From: Legionella birminghamensis
Lineage (GTDB): Bacteria > Pseudomonadota > Gammaproteobacteria > Legionellales > Legionellaceae
Assembly: GCF_900452515.1 (NCBI RefSeq)
Contig: NZ_UGNW01000001.1
Coordinates: 310,001-374,000, forward strand
Direction of reading: 5' to 3'
Length of the DNA: 64,000 bases
Below the pieces are notes generated by a model. It was given only the letters and a program-made list of their open reading frames with translations. It was not told the DNA's origin and ran no database searches. How positions within the stretch are numbered: position 1 is the first letter of the stretch; each line of letters opens with the position of its first letter. Below are positions 47,571 to 56,065 of the stretch, in pieces. The position numbers and the translations under genes were made by a program.

Positions 47571-48401
47571 TCAAGACTGGCTCAGCTTCTGGCATACAGG
47601 GCAAAATGCAGAGCTTCGACCACCAATACGCGTGCTTTCAATCGGGCTGGAGCAGGTCAAACAAGGTTGCCCTTCCCGGCCGTACACCTGTAGATCAAAG
47701 GCGAAATATCCGGGCTTGCCATGGGGTGATATGAAATCTTTTAAAGTCGTCCCCCCGGCCTCTAGCGCCCTTACCAGCACCTCTCTAATCGCCTTGACCA
47801 GGCGGTCATAATCGCTCAAATCAAGCACATCAGGAGAGCGTAGGGGATTGATTCCAGCTATAAACAGGCTCTCGCTAGCATAAATATTCCCTACTCCAAC
47901 AACGACATCATTATTCATGATAAAGGATTTAATGGCCTGTTTGCGCTTGCGGCTAATCTGATAAAGATAGGCTGGAGAGAATTCATCAGATAAAGGCTCA
48001 GGGCCCAGATGGGCAAGGAGGGGATGCAGTTCTGGCTTAAGCTCAGTATAGAGGCATAGGCCAAAGCGGCGGGTATCGTTATAACGCAGGATCTGGCCGT
48101 CCTCTATCAGAAAGTCAATATGATCATGTTTACCTGGTAATAACTCTTTCGAAACGATGCGGAAATGACCGGACATGCCAAGATGAATAAGAATATATGC
48201 CTGATTAGATAAATGCAGCAGCAGGTATTTACCACGGCGTGAAATTGCAGAGATACGCTGACCTTTACACTGTTCGGCAAATTGGGCATTGACAGGTACA
48301 CGCAATTGAGTGCACCGGAGAGTACAATCGATGATCCGCTTGTTTAGTAAACAAGAAAGAAGCGCTTTCCGCGTGGTTTCTACTTCGGGCAGCTCAGGCA
48401 T
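47571..48401 (-). CDS. mutM: Formamidopyrimidine-DNA glycosylase (Fpg/MutM)
   Basis: A base-excision glycosylase for 8-oxoguanine and formamidopyrimidines, 276 residues. The N-terminus MPELPEVET carries the catalytic Pro and Glu. The H2TH region has VGVGNIYASESLF and the zinc finger is VYGREGQPCLTC...FCPVC at the C-terminus. Start ATG overlaps the stop of the small upstream membrane gene (TAATG), so they are translated in one operon. Confidence 0.97.
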   Translation of the reverse strand: MPELPEVETTRKALLSCLLNKRIIDCTLRCTQLRVPVNAQFAEQCKGQRISAISRRGKYLLLHLSNQAYILIHLGMSGHFRIVSKELLPGKHDHIDFLIEDGQILRYNDTRRFGLCLYTELKPELHPLLAHLGPEPLSDEFSPAYLYQISRKRKQAIKSFIMNNDVVVGVGNIYASESLFIAGINPLRSPDVLDLSDYDRLVKAIREVLVRALEAGGTTLKDFISPHGKPGYFAFDLQVYGREGQPCLTCSSPIESTRIGGRSSAFCPVCQKLSQS

Positions 48402-48631
48402 TAGTCGTGATCTTTGTGTTCAATAATTCGACCGGACGTTTTTACCACTTTTTTTGAGGGAAACAATAATCGTTTTATGGTTGCAAAGATCCATAAGGTG
48501 CCGCCAATCAGAATTCCCCAGACGAGAACGTAAGAGAACATGATAAATAAGCCAACCAGCAAAGAAATGGCGATTCCTAATAATAGAAAAGGAATAAGTG
48601 TCTGGAATAATTGCTGAAATTTCTCATTCAT
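48401..48631 (-). CDS. Small membrane protein upstream of mutM
   Basis: A 76-residue protein with two close membrane segments (LIPFLLLGIAISLLVGLFIM and YVLVWGILIGGTLWIFATI) and a charged tail SGRIIEHKDHD. I do not recognise a family. Coding is supported by the TAATG overlap with mutM and by its membrane-protein composition. Confidence 0.75.
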   Translation of the reverse strand: MNEKFQQLFQTLIPFLLLGIAISLLVGLFIMFSYVLVWGILIGGTLWIFATIKRLLFPSKKVVKTSGRIIEHKDHD

Positions 48632-48745
48632 TCGTAAGCCTATGCAAATTCGGATAATTATGATCGACTTCGATCAGAATTTATAAATATAATTAAAATT
48701 ATCGTTCACAATCTGCAAGGATGCAATGCGAATTTGTGCAAATTA

Positions 48746-48754
48746 TGTTATGAT
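48746..48754 (+). promoter_or_regulatory. Candidate extended -10 promoter of the desaturase gene
   Basis: TGTTATGAT matches the extended -10 form TGnTATAAT in a very AT-rich 230-bp gap. No good -35 lies 17 bp before it. Confidence 0.35.
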
Positions 48755-48861
48755 TTAAAAAAGCATTCAAAAAATGGATAATTTATCCATAACATTTCCT
48801 TATTGTTTATAGAATTTTCAGCCGTTCTAACTATTTACTGTAAGTTTTACAGGAGAGCTTC

Positions 48862-50052
48862 ATGATTTATGGCCTTTTAAATCTTTCATTCTGGGGATAT
48901 GTAGTCGCAGTCCTTCTTTTGACTCAAATGACTATCGCCGGCGTGACCTTATATTTACATCGTTATCAAACCCATCGGGCATTGACTCTTCATCCTGTCG
49001 TCAGCCATATCTTTCGCTTTTGGCTGTGGATGACAACGGGAATGGTAACGGCAGAGTGGGTGGCCATTCATCGCAAGCATCACGCAACGACGGATGTAGA
49101 AGGCGATCCGCACAGCCCTAAAGTTCTAGGATTAAAAAAAGTGCTCTGGGAAGGCGCTGAATTATACAAGCAAGCATCCAAAGACAAAGAGATGGTTGAA
49201 AAATATTCACACGGTACGCCAAACGATTGGGTCGAAAGAAATGTATATAGTCGATTTTCTTCCCGAGGCATTTTGCTGATGTTCCTGATTGATTTACTGC
49301 TTTTCGGTATTCCGGGGATTACCATTTGGGCTATCCAGATGGTCTGGATACCTTTCCATGCAGCTGGTGTCATTAATGGAGTAGGGCACCACTGGGGATA
49401 CCGTAATTTTGAATGCCATGATGCCGCAACCAATATTTTCCCCTGGGGATTCTGGATTGGCGGCGAAGAGTTACACAATAACCACCATACATTTGCCTCT
49501 TCAGCCAAATTCTCAGTAAAATGGTGGGAGTTTGATATTGGCTGGTTTTATATCCGCTGCCTGTCTGCTGTTGGCCTGGCCAAAGTAAAAAAACTGCCTC
49601 CTAAACTTGCTAAAGATGCAGCCAAGGTTCACGTTGATCTGGATACTGTCCGAGCTGTCATCAGCAATCGCTTTCAAATCATGTCTTATTATTACAAGCA
49701 TGTTGTCCGTCCTGTTCTGAAGACTGAAAAAAAATCGGTCATTGCCAAAGACAAGTCACAGAAAAAATTGTTCCAACGCGCAGGGCGCTTACTTCGGTTA
49801 CAAGACAGCTTACTGTCATCAAAGGCGAAGTCCAGGCTGCAAGCACTGTTGGCCAGCCGTGAAAAGCTGCGGGTAGTCTATACTTATCGCCAGTCCCTGC
49901 AAAGTATTTGGCTAAAAACGGCTTCTTCGCAGAAAGAGTTGGTTGAAGCGTTGCAGCATTGGTGTAAGCAGGCTGAGGAATCCGGTTTAGAGGTATTACA
50001 TCAGTTTGCGCAACAAATCAAAGCCTATGTGCCCAAACCAGTTCGCGTATAA
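48862..50052 (+). CDS. Acyl-lipid/acyl-CoA delta-9 fatty acid desaturase
   Basis: An integral-membrane di-iron desaturase, 396 residues. The three His boxes are H33-RYQTH38, H70-RKHH73 and H205-NNHH209, with two pairs of membrane segments around them. It puts a cis double bond into saturated acyl chains under aerobic conditions and so adjusts membrane fluidity. From about residue 270 a Lys/Arg-rich helical tail of about 120 residues has been added (KDKSQKKLFQRAGRLLR), as in several gammaproteobacterial DesA-type enzymes. AGGAG lies upstream of ATG 48862. Confidence 0.92.
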   Translation: MIYGLLNLSFWGYVVAVLLLTQMTIAGVTLYLHRYQTHRALTLHPVVSHIFRFWLWMTTGMVTAEWVAIHRKHHATTDVEGDPHSPKVLGLKKVLWEGAELYKQASKDKEMVEKYSHGTPNDWVERNVYSRFSSRGILLMFLIDLLLFGIPGITIWAIQMVWIPFHAAGVINGVGHHWGYRNFECHDAATNIFPWGFWIGGEELHNNHHTFASSAKFSVKWWEFDIGWFYIRCLSAVGLAKVKKLPPKLAKDAAKVHVDLDTVRAVISNRFQIMSYYYKHVVRPVLKTEKKSVIAKDKSQKKLFQRAGRLLRLQDSLLSSKAKSRLQALLASREKLRVVYTYRQSLQSIWLKTASSQKELVEALQHWCKQAEESGLEVLHQFAQQIKAYVPKPVRV

Positions 50053-50223
50053 TCCAAGAAAAATATCAGGTTGACAGAATGTTATCCTGATTGATGGATC
50101 AACTGCTAATGGATTAAAAAAGTTTAAATGAGGCGGTTACCCTGTCTCATTTATTTTCATTGACATTAAACGGATTTTCCTTTGAAGTAAGGGTATTCGT
50201 TCAAACACAAGGGAGTTTCATTT

Positions 50224-50967
50224 ATGGATAAAATGATTGCCTTAGTTACCGGAGGTACAGGCGGGATTGGCTCCGCCATCTGTCAAAGGCTGGCTGCAGA
50301 TTATAAAGTGATTGCCTGCTATTACAAGGGCGGTAAACACGAGGAAGCAAAACGTTGGCAGCAGGAACAAAAAGAAGCTGGCTACGATATCGATATCGTT
50401 TATGGAGATATCGCAAACTATGCGGACTGTGAAAAATTAACTGCACTGGTTAATGAGCGCTATGGCCGTATTGATGTGTTAGTGAACAACGCCGGAATCA
50501 CTGTTGATACCAGCTTCAAGAAAATGACACCAGAGCAATGGCAGCAAGTTATCGATGCCAATTTGACCAGTGTTTTCAATATGACCCGCAATGTGCTTCC
50601 CGGCATGCTCGAAAAAAATTACGGACGAATAATTTCTATTTCTTCAATTAATGGCCGAAAAGGTCAATTTGGGCAATGCAATTATGCAGCCAGCAAAGCG
50701 GCTCTATTCGGCTTTACCAAAAGTCTGGCGATGGAAGTGGCTAATAAAGGCATTACCGTTAATACCATTGCCCCAGGCTATATTGAGACACCAATGTTAG
50801 CCGCAATGAAGGAAGAGGTATTAAAAAGCATTATCAGCAATATTCCTGTCGGACGATTGGGAACTCCTGAGGAAGTGGCTGAGGCAGTAGCTTTCCTGGC
50901 AGCAAAAACCTCCGGATTCATTACTGGCGCCAACCTGGACATAAATGGCGGGCAATACATGTCATAG
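50224..50967 (+). CDS. phaB: Acetoacetyl-CoA reductase PhaB, copy 1
   Basis: A short-chain dehydrogenase, 247 residues, which reduces acetoacetyl-CoA to (R)-3-hydroxybutyryl-CoA for polyhydroxybutyrate. The cofactor loop VTGGTGGIGSAIC, the NNAG motif, the catalytic Ser in ISSINGRKGQFGQ and YAASKAALFGF are all present. GRKGQFGQCNYAASK is typical of PhaB rather than FabG. A close paralog follows 110 bp later and PhaR and phasin genes come next, so this is a storage-polymer block. The polymerase phaC is not in the window. Confidence 0.92.
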   Translation: MDKMIALVTGGTGGIGSAICQRLAADYKVIACYYKGGKHEEAKRWQQEQKEAGYDIDIVYGDIANYADCEKLTALVNERYGRIDVLVNNAGITVDTSFKKMTPEQWQQVIDANLTSVFNMTRNVLPGMLEKNYGRIISISSINGRKGQFGQCNYAASKAALFGFTKSLAMEVANKGITVNTIAPGYIETPMLAAMKEEVLKSIISNIPVGRLGTPEEVAEAVAFLAAKTSGFITGANLDINGGQYMS

Positions 50968-51076
50968 CTTGAATGGGAAACCGGTTTTTGCTATTCATGT
51001 AAATGATTTATTTAGCGATAACTGCTCATAATTCCATTGAGTATTAAGCTTTGTCAGCTACCAAGAGTGAGGAAGT

Positions 51077-51823
51077 ATGGATCGAAAGAACATGGCATTG
51101 ATTACCGGGGGTACCGGCGATATTGGTACTGCAATTGCAAAAGCGATCAATGGAAAATACAAGACAGTTGTGGCTTTGGATATTTTGCCTGCCGATGAAG
51201 GACCATTATGGCAGGCAGCATTAAATGAAGATGGATTTGATAATCTGGTGTTTCGCCACATGGATGTCACTAATTTTGATGGTTGCCAGGACGTTATCAG
51301 CACATTGATAGAAGAGTTTGGCCCAGTCAGCGCATTAATTAATAATGCGGGCATTACCAGAGATGCAGTGTTCAATAAAATGTCGAAGCAGCAGTGGGAT
51401 GAGGTGCTGCGCGTCAACCTGGATGGCATGTTCAACGTCACACGGCAGGTGGTTGAGTCTATGCGAAACGAGAGGTATGGTCGTATTGTTAATGTCTCAT
51501 CCGTTAATGCCCAAAAAGGACAATTTTCTCAGGCAAACTATGCCGCTTCAAAAGCGGGTGTTTATGGCTTTACCAAAAGTCTGGCGCAAGAATTAATGCA
51601 GAAAAATATTACCGTGAACAGTATATCGCCAGGTTATGTTAATACGCGGTTAATGAAAGGTATACGTCCTGATATTCTTCAATCAATTATTGAGTTGATT
51701 CCCGCAAAACGCTTGGCAGAACCCGAGGAAGTCGCCTGGGTAGTAGAGTTTATATTAGATGATCGAAGCTGTTACCTGACGGGGGCAAATCTCAGTGTTA
51801 ATGGCGGTTTGCACATGTATTAA
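51077..51823 (+). CDS. Acetoacetyl-CoA reductase PhaB-like, copy 2
   Basis: The second SDR of the tandem pair, 248 residues. The cofactor loop is ITGGTGDIGTAIA, the active site is VSSVNAQKGQFSQANYAASK and the end is LTGANLSVNGGLHMY. It differs from copy 1 in about half of its residues, so it is an old duplication that may have taken on a different substrate or expression. Its stop lies 25 bp before phaR, with which it is probably co-transcribed. Confidence 0.9.
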   Translation: MDRKNMALITGGTGDIGTAIAKAINGKYKTVVALDILPADEGPLWQAALNEDGFDNLVFRHMDVTNFDGCQDVISTLIEEFGPVSALINNAGITRDAVFNKMSKQQWDEVLRVNLDGMFNVTRQVVESMRNERYGRIVNVSSVNAQKGQFSQANYAASKAGVYGFTKSLAQELMQKNITVNSISPGYVNTRLMKGIRPDILQSIIELIPAKRLAEPEEVAWVVEFILDDRSCYLTGANLSVNGGLHMY

Positions 51824-51848
51824 TCCCGTTTATCTGTAAGAGAACTTT

Positions 51849-52259
51849 ATGAGCCGCCTTATAAAAAAATATAAAAACCGACGTCTGTATGACATGGAAA
51901 AAAGTAAATACATTACTGTAGAAGAACTACAGCAGTATGTTATCGACGGTATTCCATTTCGTGTTGAGGATTCCACCACCAATCAGGATATTACTAATAG
52001 CACCCTCTTGCAGATTTTCATTGAAATGGAAAATGGAACCACACAATTCCTCTCACCAGAAGTATTGAGGCAATTAATTATATTATCTAAGCATCCCATG
52101 CATCAGCTTTTTGCCAATATGCTCGATCAGTTTTTTAATAATATGGCCAATTCGCTCAAAGCCAATCCATATCTTAGCAATGCTCCGCAAAGTCATTTAA
52201 GCTGGCAGCAGCAAATGCAACAGATAGCTATGCAATGGCAAAACCTGTTCAAAACCTGA
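51849..52259 (+). CDS. phaR: Polyhydroxyalkanoate synthesis regulator PhaR
   Basis: A DNA- and polymer-binding repressor, 136 residues. The PHB_acc_N domain is plain at the N-terminus (IKKYKNRRLYDMEKSKYITV), followed by the PHB_acc repeat TTQFLSPEVLRQLIILSKHP and a Gln-rich tail. It is known to repress the phasin gene until polymer granules draw it off the DNA. The phasin gene lies directly after it with its own promoter, a natural target. Confidence 0.94.
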   Translation: MSRLIKKYKNRRLYDMEKSKYITVEELQQYVIDGIPFRVEDSTTNQDITNSTLLQIFIEMENGTTQFLSPEVLRQLIILSKHPMHQLFANMLDQFFNNMANSLKANPYLSNAPQSHLSWQQQMQQIAMQWQNLFKT

Positions 52260-52293
52260 AATGTTGCAGTGCAAAAAAATATTCCCCAACTCC

Positions 52294-52322
52294 TTGACAT
52301 TGATATACAGACGATCTAATCT
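52294..52322 (+). promoter_or_regulatory. Sigma-70 promoter of the phasin gene
   Basis: TTGACA at 52294-52299 and TAATCT at 52317-52322 are separated by 17 bp, a near-consensus promoter 35 bp before the phasin start. The TTGTGCAATGCAAC just after it, echoed by TGTTGCAGTGCAAA 40 bp upstream, could hold the operator for PhaR, which binds TGC-rich repeats. Confidence 0.65.
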
Positions 52323-52356
52323 ATTATTGTGCAATGCAACATAATTGGAGAATGTC

Positions 52357-52650
52357 ATGAGTCACGAATATTTTGAAAAATGGACCGAAATGGCTAGAAA
52401 AGTTCAAGCTCCTTGGCAAGAGATCGTTGAGTTGAATGTAAAAACTCTGCAAAACATGAATTACATCAAACCAGAAGAATTGGCTAGCTTAAAAAAACCT
52501 GAAGAATTATTTGAAAAGCAAATTAAGCTGCTGATTGAAAATGGTCATAAAACGCTTGATCACATGCAAAGGTCATTTGAAATTGTTGAAAAAGCCATGC
52601 TTTCTTTGGTTCAGGAAGCACGCGCTAAACGAGAAGAAGTACAACATTAA
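52357..52650 (+). CDS. Phasin family protein
   Basis: A small amphipathic helical protein, 97 residues, that coats polyhydroxybutyrate granules. It is made of heptad-like helices (FEKQIKLLIENGHKTLDHMQ, then FEIVEKAMLSLVQEA). ATG 52357 has GGAG six bases before it; a TTG at 52345 is inside that site. It has its own promoter, and PhaR is encoded just upstream. Confidence 0.88.
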   Translation: MSHEYFEKWTEMARKVQAPWQEIVELNVKTLQNMNYIKPEELASLKKPEELFEKQIKLLIENGHKTLDHMQRSFEIVEKAMLSLVQEARAKREEVQH

Positions 52651-52783
52651 TCGCTTAAGGTCGATCGCAGTCAACCATAAGGATATCTGTACCGTCTTTT
52701 CGAACGAAGTGAAGATCCAGTTCAATGCCTGATAAGGCATGGATCTGGATCGTCTCACCAAGTTGCAAGCTGTCAGAAAGTTT

Positions 52784-53326
52784 CTACTCCTCAATAATCT
52801 TTTTTACCGCCTCTAGACCCAGCGTTCTCAATAAGCGCATATTATTTTCAGGAATTGATTCAGTGTCGCCATAGCGCTCGATCGCTTTTTCCAAATTTGC
52901 TTCACGTAAAAGATGCAGCATTGGATAGGGTGAGCGGTTAGTGTAGTTGCATACATCATCGCTTGGCGTATTGGCAAAATAGTAGTCAGGATGGAAGCTG
53001 GCTATCTGGAAAACCCCTTCAAGGTTCACTTTCTGTATCAATGAATCGCCGCGTTCCACCAATTCGAGATAATAAAAAAAATCTTCAAAATGCTGCGGAT
53101 AAATTAAAAAGCTGGTCTCAATTGCAGGATTGGATTCGAGATAAACCAGTTCGTCAAGCAGGGCTTGCAAGGCTTCTTCCATATTACTTACCTCAGCCAC
53201 TTGAAATCTGACCGATTTTTTACGCATTTCTTTTTTAGCAAAAGGACATAGATTAAAGCGGATTATAAAATTTTCAATCCACTGTTTGGTTTTATTCACA
53301 ATAAGTTTTTGAGTTAATTCTTGCAT
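52784..53326 (-). CDS. DUF1415 family protein
   Basis: A 180-residue protein of the DUF1415 family, common in gammaproteobacteria and of unknown function. Conserved pieces are WIENFIIRFNLCPFAKK near the start, IQKVNLEGVFQIASFHPDYYF in the middle, and NRSPYPMLHLLRE with an E/H-rich end. ATG 53326 is chosen (MQELTQKLIV); the frame back to 53413 is not homologous and overlaps the divergent gene. Confidence 0.88.
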   Translation of the reverse strand: MQELTQKLIVNKTKQWIENFIIRFNLCPFAKKEMRKKSVRFQVAEVSNMEEALQALLDELVYLESNPAIETSFLIYPQHFEDFFYYLELVERGDSLIQKVNLEGVFQIASFHPDYYFANTPSDDVCNYTNRSPYPMLHLLREANLEKAIERYGDTESIPENNMRLLRTLGLEAVKKIIEE

Positions 53327-53411
53327 AGCCAAAAGCCTTGATAAAAAAGGCCTATTTTTTACCCATTCTGCATAATATAATAAATATATAGGATTAATAA
53401 AGGAATTGATC

Positions 53412-54245
53412 ATGAATCAGGAAGAATCGCTGCCGTTCATTTTATACGGCACAGCCTGGAAAGAAGAGAGAACCCAGGCGCTATGCTATCAGGCTTTGAA
53501 CGCTGGATTTAGAGGTATTGATACAGCAAATCAACGCAAACATTATTACGAAGAAGGCGTGGGACAGGGAATCAGTCAGTTCCTGGCCCAGTCTGAGGTT
53601 CATCGTGAAGACCTTTTTTTGCAAAGCAAGTTTACTTATGCCCAGGGACAGGATCATCGATTGCCTTATGATGAAAAGGATTCTCTGACTAATCAGGTTA
53701 AACAGTCTCTTGAAAGCTCTTTGCAGCATTTAAAGACGAGCTATTTGAATTCCTATATTTTACATGGACCATACTCCAGCCAAGGGTTAACCGAACAGGA
53801 TTGGGAAGTTTGGGGAGCAATGGAGGATTTGATTCGCATGGGAAAAGTACGCCATCTGGGTGTTTCTAATGTAAATTTTCTTCAATTGAAAACACTTTAC
53901 CTCCAAGCGGCTATCAAACCCCATTTCGTACAGAATCGTTGCTTTGCGGTAAAATTATGGGATCGGGAAATCAGACAGTTCTGTGCGGAAAAAAAATGCA
54001 TCTACCAGGGATTTTCACTGCTGACCGCTAATTATCCATATCTTGCACATGCGGAGATCCACGAAATATGCAAAAAATACAACAAAACCCTGGCGCAGGT
54101 AATCTTCCGCTTTGCCAGGGATATTGGCATTTTGTCACTCACCGGTACGACGAATGTGCAGCATATGAAAGACGATTTGGATACCGATTCGTTTGCCTTG
54201 ACTCCTGCTGAGGTGGCTTGCATAGAAGAAATTGCTCTGGGTTAG
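53412..54245 (+). CDS. Aldo/keto reductase
   Basis: An NADPH-dependent (alpha/beta)8 reductase, 277 residues. The tetrad is recognisable: Asp in FRGIDTANQRKHYYEEGVG with Tyr in the same segment, Lys in FLQSKFTYAQ, and His in YILHGPYSS. ATG 53412 has AAGGA upstream; an in-frame TTG at 53406 overlaps it. The substrate is unknown. A 26-bp inverted repeat lies between this gene and the convergent MFS gene. Confidence 0.88.
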   Translation: MNQEESLPFILYGTAWKEERTQALCYQALNAGFRGIDTANQRKHYYEEGVGQGISQFLAQSEVHREDLFLQSKFTYAQGQDHRLPYDEKDSLTNQVKQSLESSLQHLKTSYLNSYILHGPYSSQGLTEQDWEVWGAMEDLIRMGKVRHLGVSNVNFLQLKTLYLQAAIKPHFVQNRCFAVKLWDREIRQFCAEKKCIYQGFSLLTANYPYLAHAEIHEICKKYNKTLAQVIFRFARDIGILSLTGTTNVQHMKDDLDTDSFALTPAEVACIEEIALG

Positions 54246-54291
54246 ATGCTGAGAGTTCCTCATAAAATCTAAGGATAATTATTAAAAAACG

Positions 54292-54399
54292 CTACGTACC
54301 GCGCTTTATGCGCGGTATCCATGCAAATGTTTCTGATGAATAAAAAGTATTAGAGTTTACCATCCTATATGGTTACCGCGCATAAAGCGCGGTACGTAG
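54292..54399. repeat. Long inverted repeat between convergent genes (ACGTACCGCGC family)
   Basis: CTACGTACCGCGCTTTATGC plus GCGGTA (54292-54317) is the exact complement of 54374-54399, a perfect 26-bp inverted repeat around a 56-base AT-rich centre. Each arm is itself partly palindromic (ACCGCGC...GCGCGGT). CTGAGAGTTCCTCAT at 54249-54263 recurs beside the repeat at 59.1 kb. It may act as a two-way terminator; its form is that of a mobile miniature repeat. Confidence 0.85.
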
Positions 54400-54477
54400 G
54401 CACTTATAGGGAGGTAGGCACTGAAAAGATGGTAAAATTTTGTGAGGATCAAGGTTAGACGGGGGAAACCCCCCGCT

Positions 54478-55737
54478 TTATAAAACCTGAGCTGCCGTCT
54501 GTAATTTAACTGCCCGCGAGATCCTGTAGGCAAGTCCGGCGATCAACGCGACGCCTAAAAGCGCACAGAAGGGAATCAAGCTAAGAGCGCTTTGGTAAGC
54601 GTTCAGGCTGTAGACCGTTTTTCCTGACTGTGTGATCGCTTCATGCTCCATTAACCGGCCAATCAGGGTATGAAAAAATGAGCCGCCGAGCATGTTGATG
54701 CAATTGAGAAAGGCGACGCTGACCCCCAATAACTCCGGCTTCACCAACTCACTGCCTGCAGAGAAAACGATCACCTGATAGCAACAGAGCATTCCAACAA
54801 AAAACAGTAGGAGTTTTAATTCAAAAGCAGTCAATGTAGTAATACTTAAAAGCCAGAATAAAGCTGCGGCCATGCCTAGGCCGCTAAGGGCAATCACGGA
54901 AAAATTTCCTAATCTGCGAGCAAGCAGGGCAAGGAGTGGACCGCCTGCCAGCATGCCGACAAATATAAATGACATAAGCTCGGCTGCCTGGTTTTTACTG
55001 AAATGATAGGCCGTCATCAGATAGGATACGCCCCAAACATCGGCGAAGCCTTCCAGTGAGCCTACCATCATAAAATTAGCCAAAGCCAGAAGCCAGATAA
55101 CTGGTGATTTTAGCAGCGCTTTAAACTGTTGGCGGTTAAAGCAGGGTTCTGCCTGTTTATTTGCCGGCACTGGTTTAGAGCGCAGAAGTAAAAAGATACT
55201 ACAGCCTAATACGATAGCAAACAGTGACAGGCCAAAGGCCACTGGCAGCCACCCCTGGGACTCAATCAATTGGTTAACCGGTCTCCCGCCATAGATAGCT
55301 CCGGTCAATCCAAGGGTAAAAGAAAAGCTGATCATTCTGGAGTATTGGGAGGCTGGAAACCATTCTGAAACCACTTTGGAAACCCCGAGAAAACCGACCG
55401 CCGAACCTGCGCCAATTAAAAAACGGCTCAAGCAGGCCAAATACCAATTGGTGGTAAAACTAAATAGCAGTGCAGCAAAACCGCATAGAATCGCAAACCC
55501 TGAGACCACGCGGCGGGCATCCCATTTCTCCAGCATAATAGCAACAGGAATCTGCATGCCGGCATATCCATAATAATACAGGGCTGCCAATAGGCCGAAT
55601 TGACTGGCGTCTACCGAAAACCGGCTCATGATTGGCTGCATCATCAACCCTGGCCACAGGCGTAGAATGAATTGATAAGTAAAAAATGCCAGAGGAAAAA
55701 GCCACATTAAAAAAGGACGTAGTTTATTAAAAGTCAT
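54478..55737 (-). CDS. MFS transporter
   Basis: A 419-residue major facilitator with 12 predicted helices. It starts in FLMWLFPLAFFTYQFILRLWPG, has the loop motif IMLEKWDARRVVSG after helix 2, and GAGSAVGFLGVSKVVSEWFP in helix 4-5. It belongs to the same broad group as the 35.7-kb carrier but is only distantly similar to it. The substrate cannot be told. Confidence 0.88.
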   Translation of the reverse strand: MTFNKLRPFLMWLFPLAFFTYQFILRLWPGLMMQPIMSRFSVDASQFGLLAALYYYGYAGMQIPVAIMLEKWDARRVVSGFAILCGFAALLFSFTTNWYLACLSRFLIGAGSAVGFLGVSKVVSEWFPASQYSRMISFSFTLGLTGAIYGGRPVNQLIESQGWLPVAFGLSLFAIVLGCSIFLLLRSKPVPANKQAEPCFNRQQFKALLKSPVIWLLALANFMMVGSLEGFADVWGVSYLMTAYHFSKNQAAELMSFIFVGMLAGGPLLALLARRLGNFSVIALSGLGMAAALFWLLSITTLTAFELKLLLFFVGMLCCYQVIVFSAGSELVKPELLGVSVAFLNCINMLGGSFFHTLIGRLMEHEAITQSGKTVYSLNAYQSALSLIPFCALLGVALIAGLAYRISRAVKLQTAAQVL

Positions 55738-55961
55738 CTTCTGTCTCTCTTGGAGAATTTATGGAATTAGCTGGATTTTAAGGGCGTAAATAGATAGTCG
55801 GCTTTTCAGCCGATAATAATTGAAGGAATAATGGTTGTTAAATAGTTGTCAAACAGCATTGGTAATGTGCTTATTGCTTGTTAGTCTGTCAATTATAAAG
55901 GAATTTATGTGGCTTGGGAAGCCCCTTTAGTGCACAGATAGATCGCCCTGGGTTCACAAGC

Positions 55962-56048
55962 ATAGCTATCTACACCAATGCAGTCGAATCCCCGCGGCAT
56001 GCGACCGCGGGGATTCGATGCGGGAAAAAAATTTGTGTAGATAGCTAT
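55962..56048. repeat. CCCCGCGG palindromic repeat, locus 3 (most complete)
   Basis: The best-preserved copy. An outer perfect 14-bp inverted repeat, ATAGCTATCTACAC (55962-55975) and GTGTAGATAGCTAT (56035-56048), frames an inner perfect one, CGAATCCCCGCGG (55985-55997) and CCGCGGGGATTCG (56005-56017). The whole is 87 bp and looks like a miniature transposable element. It fills most of the gap 55738-56065; the rest of that gap is AT-rich leader of the MFS gene with no further feature seen. Confidence 0.88.
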
Positions 56049-56065
56049 AATTCACGAGAGGGGTA

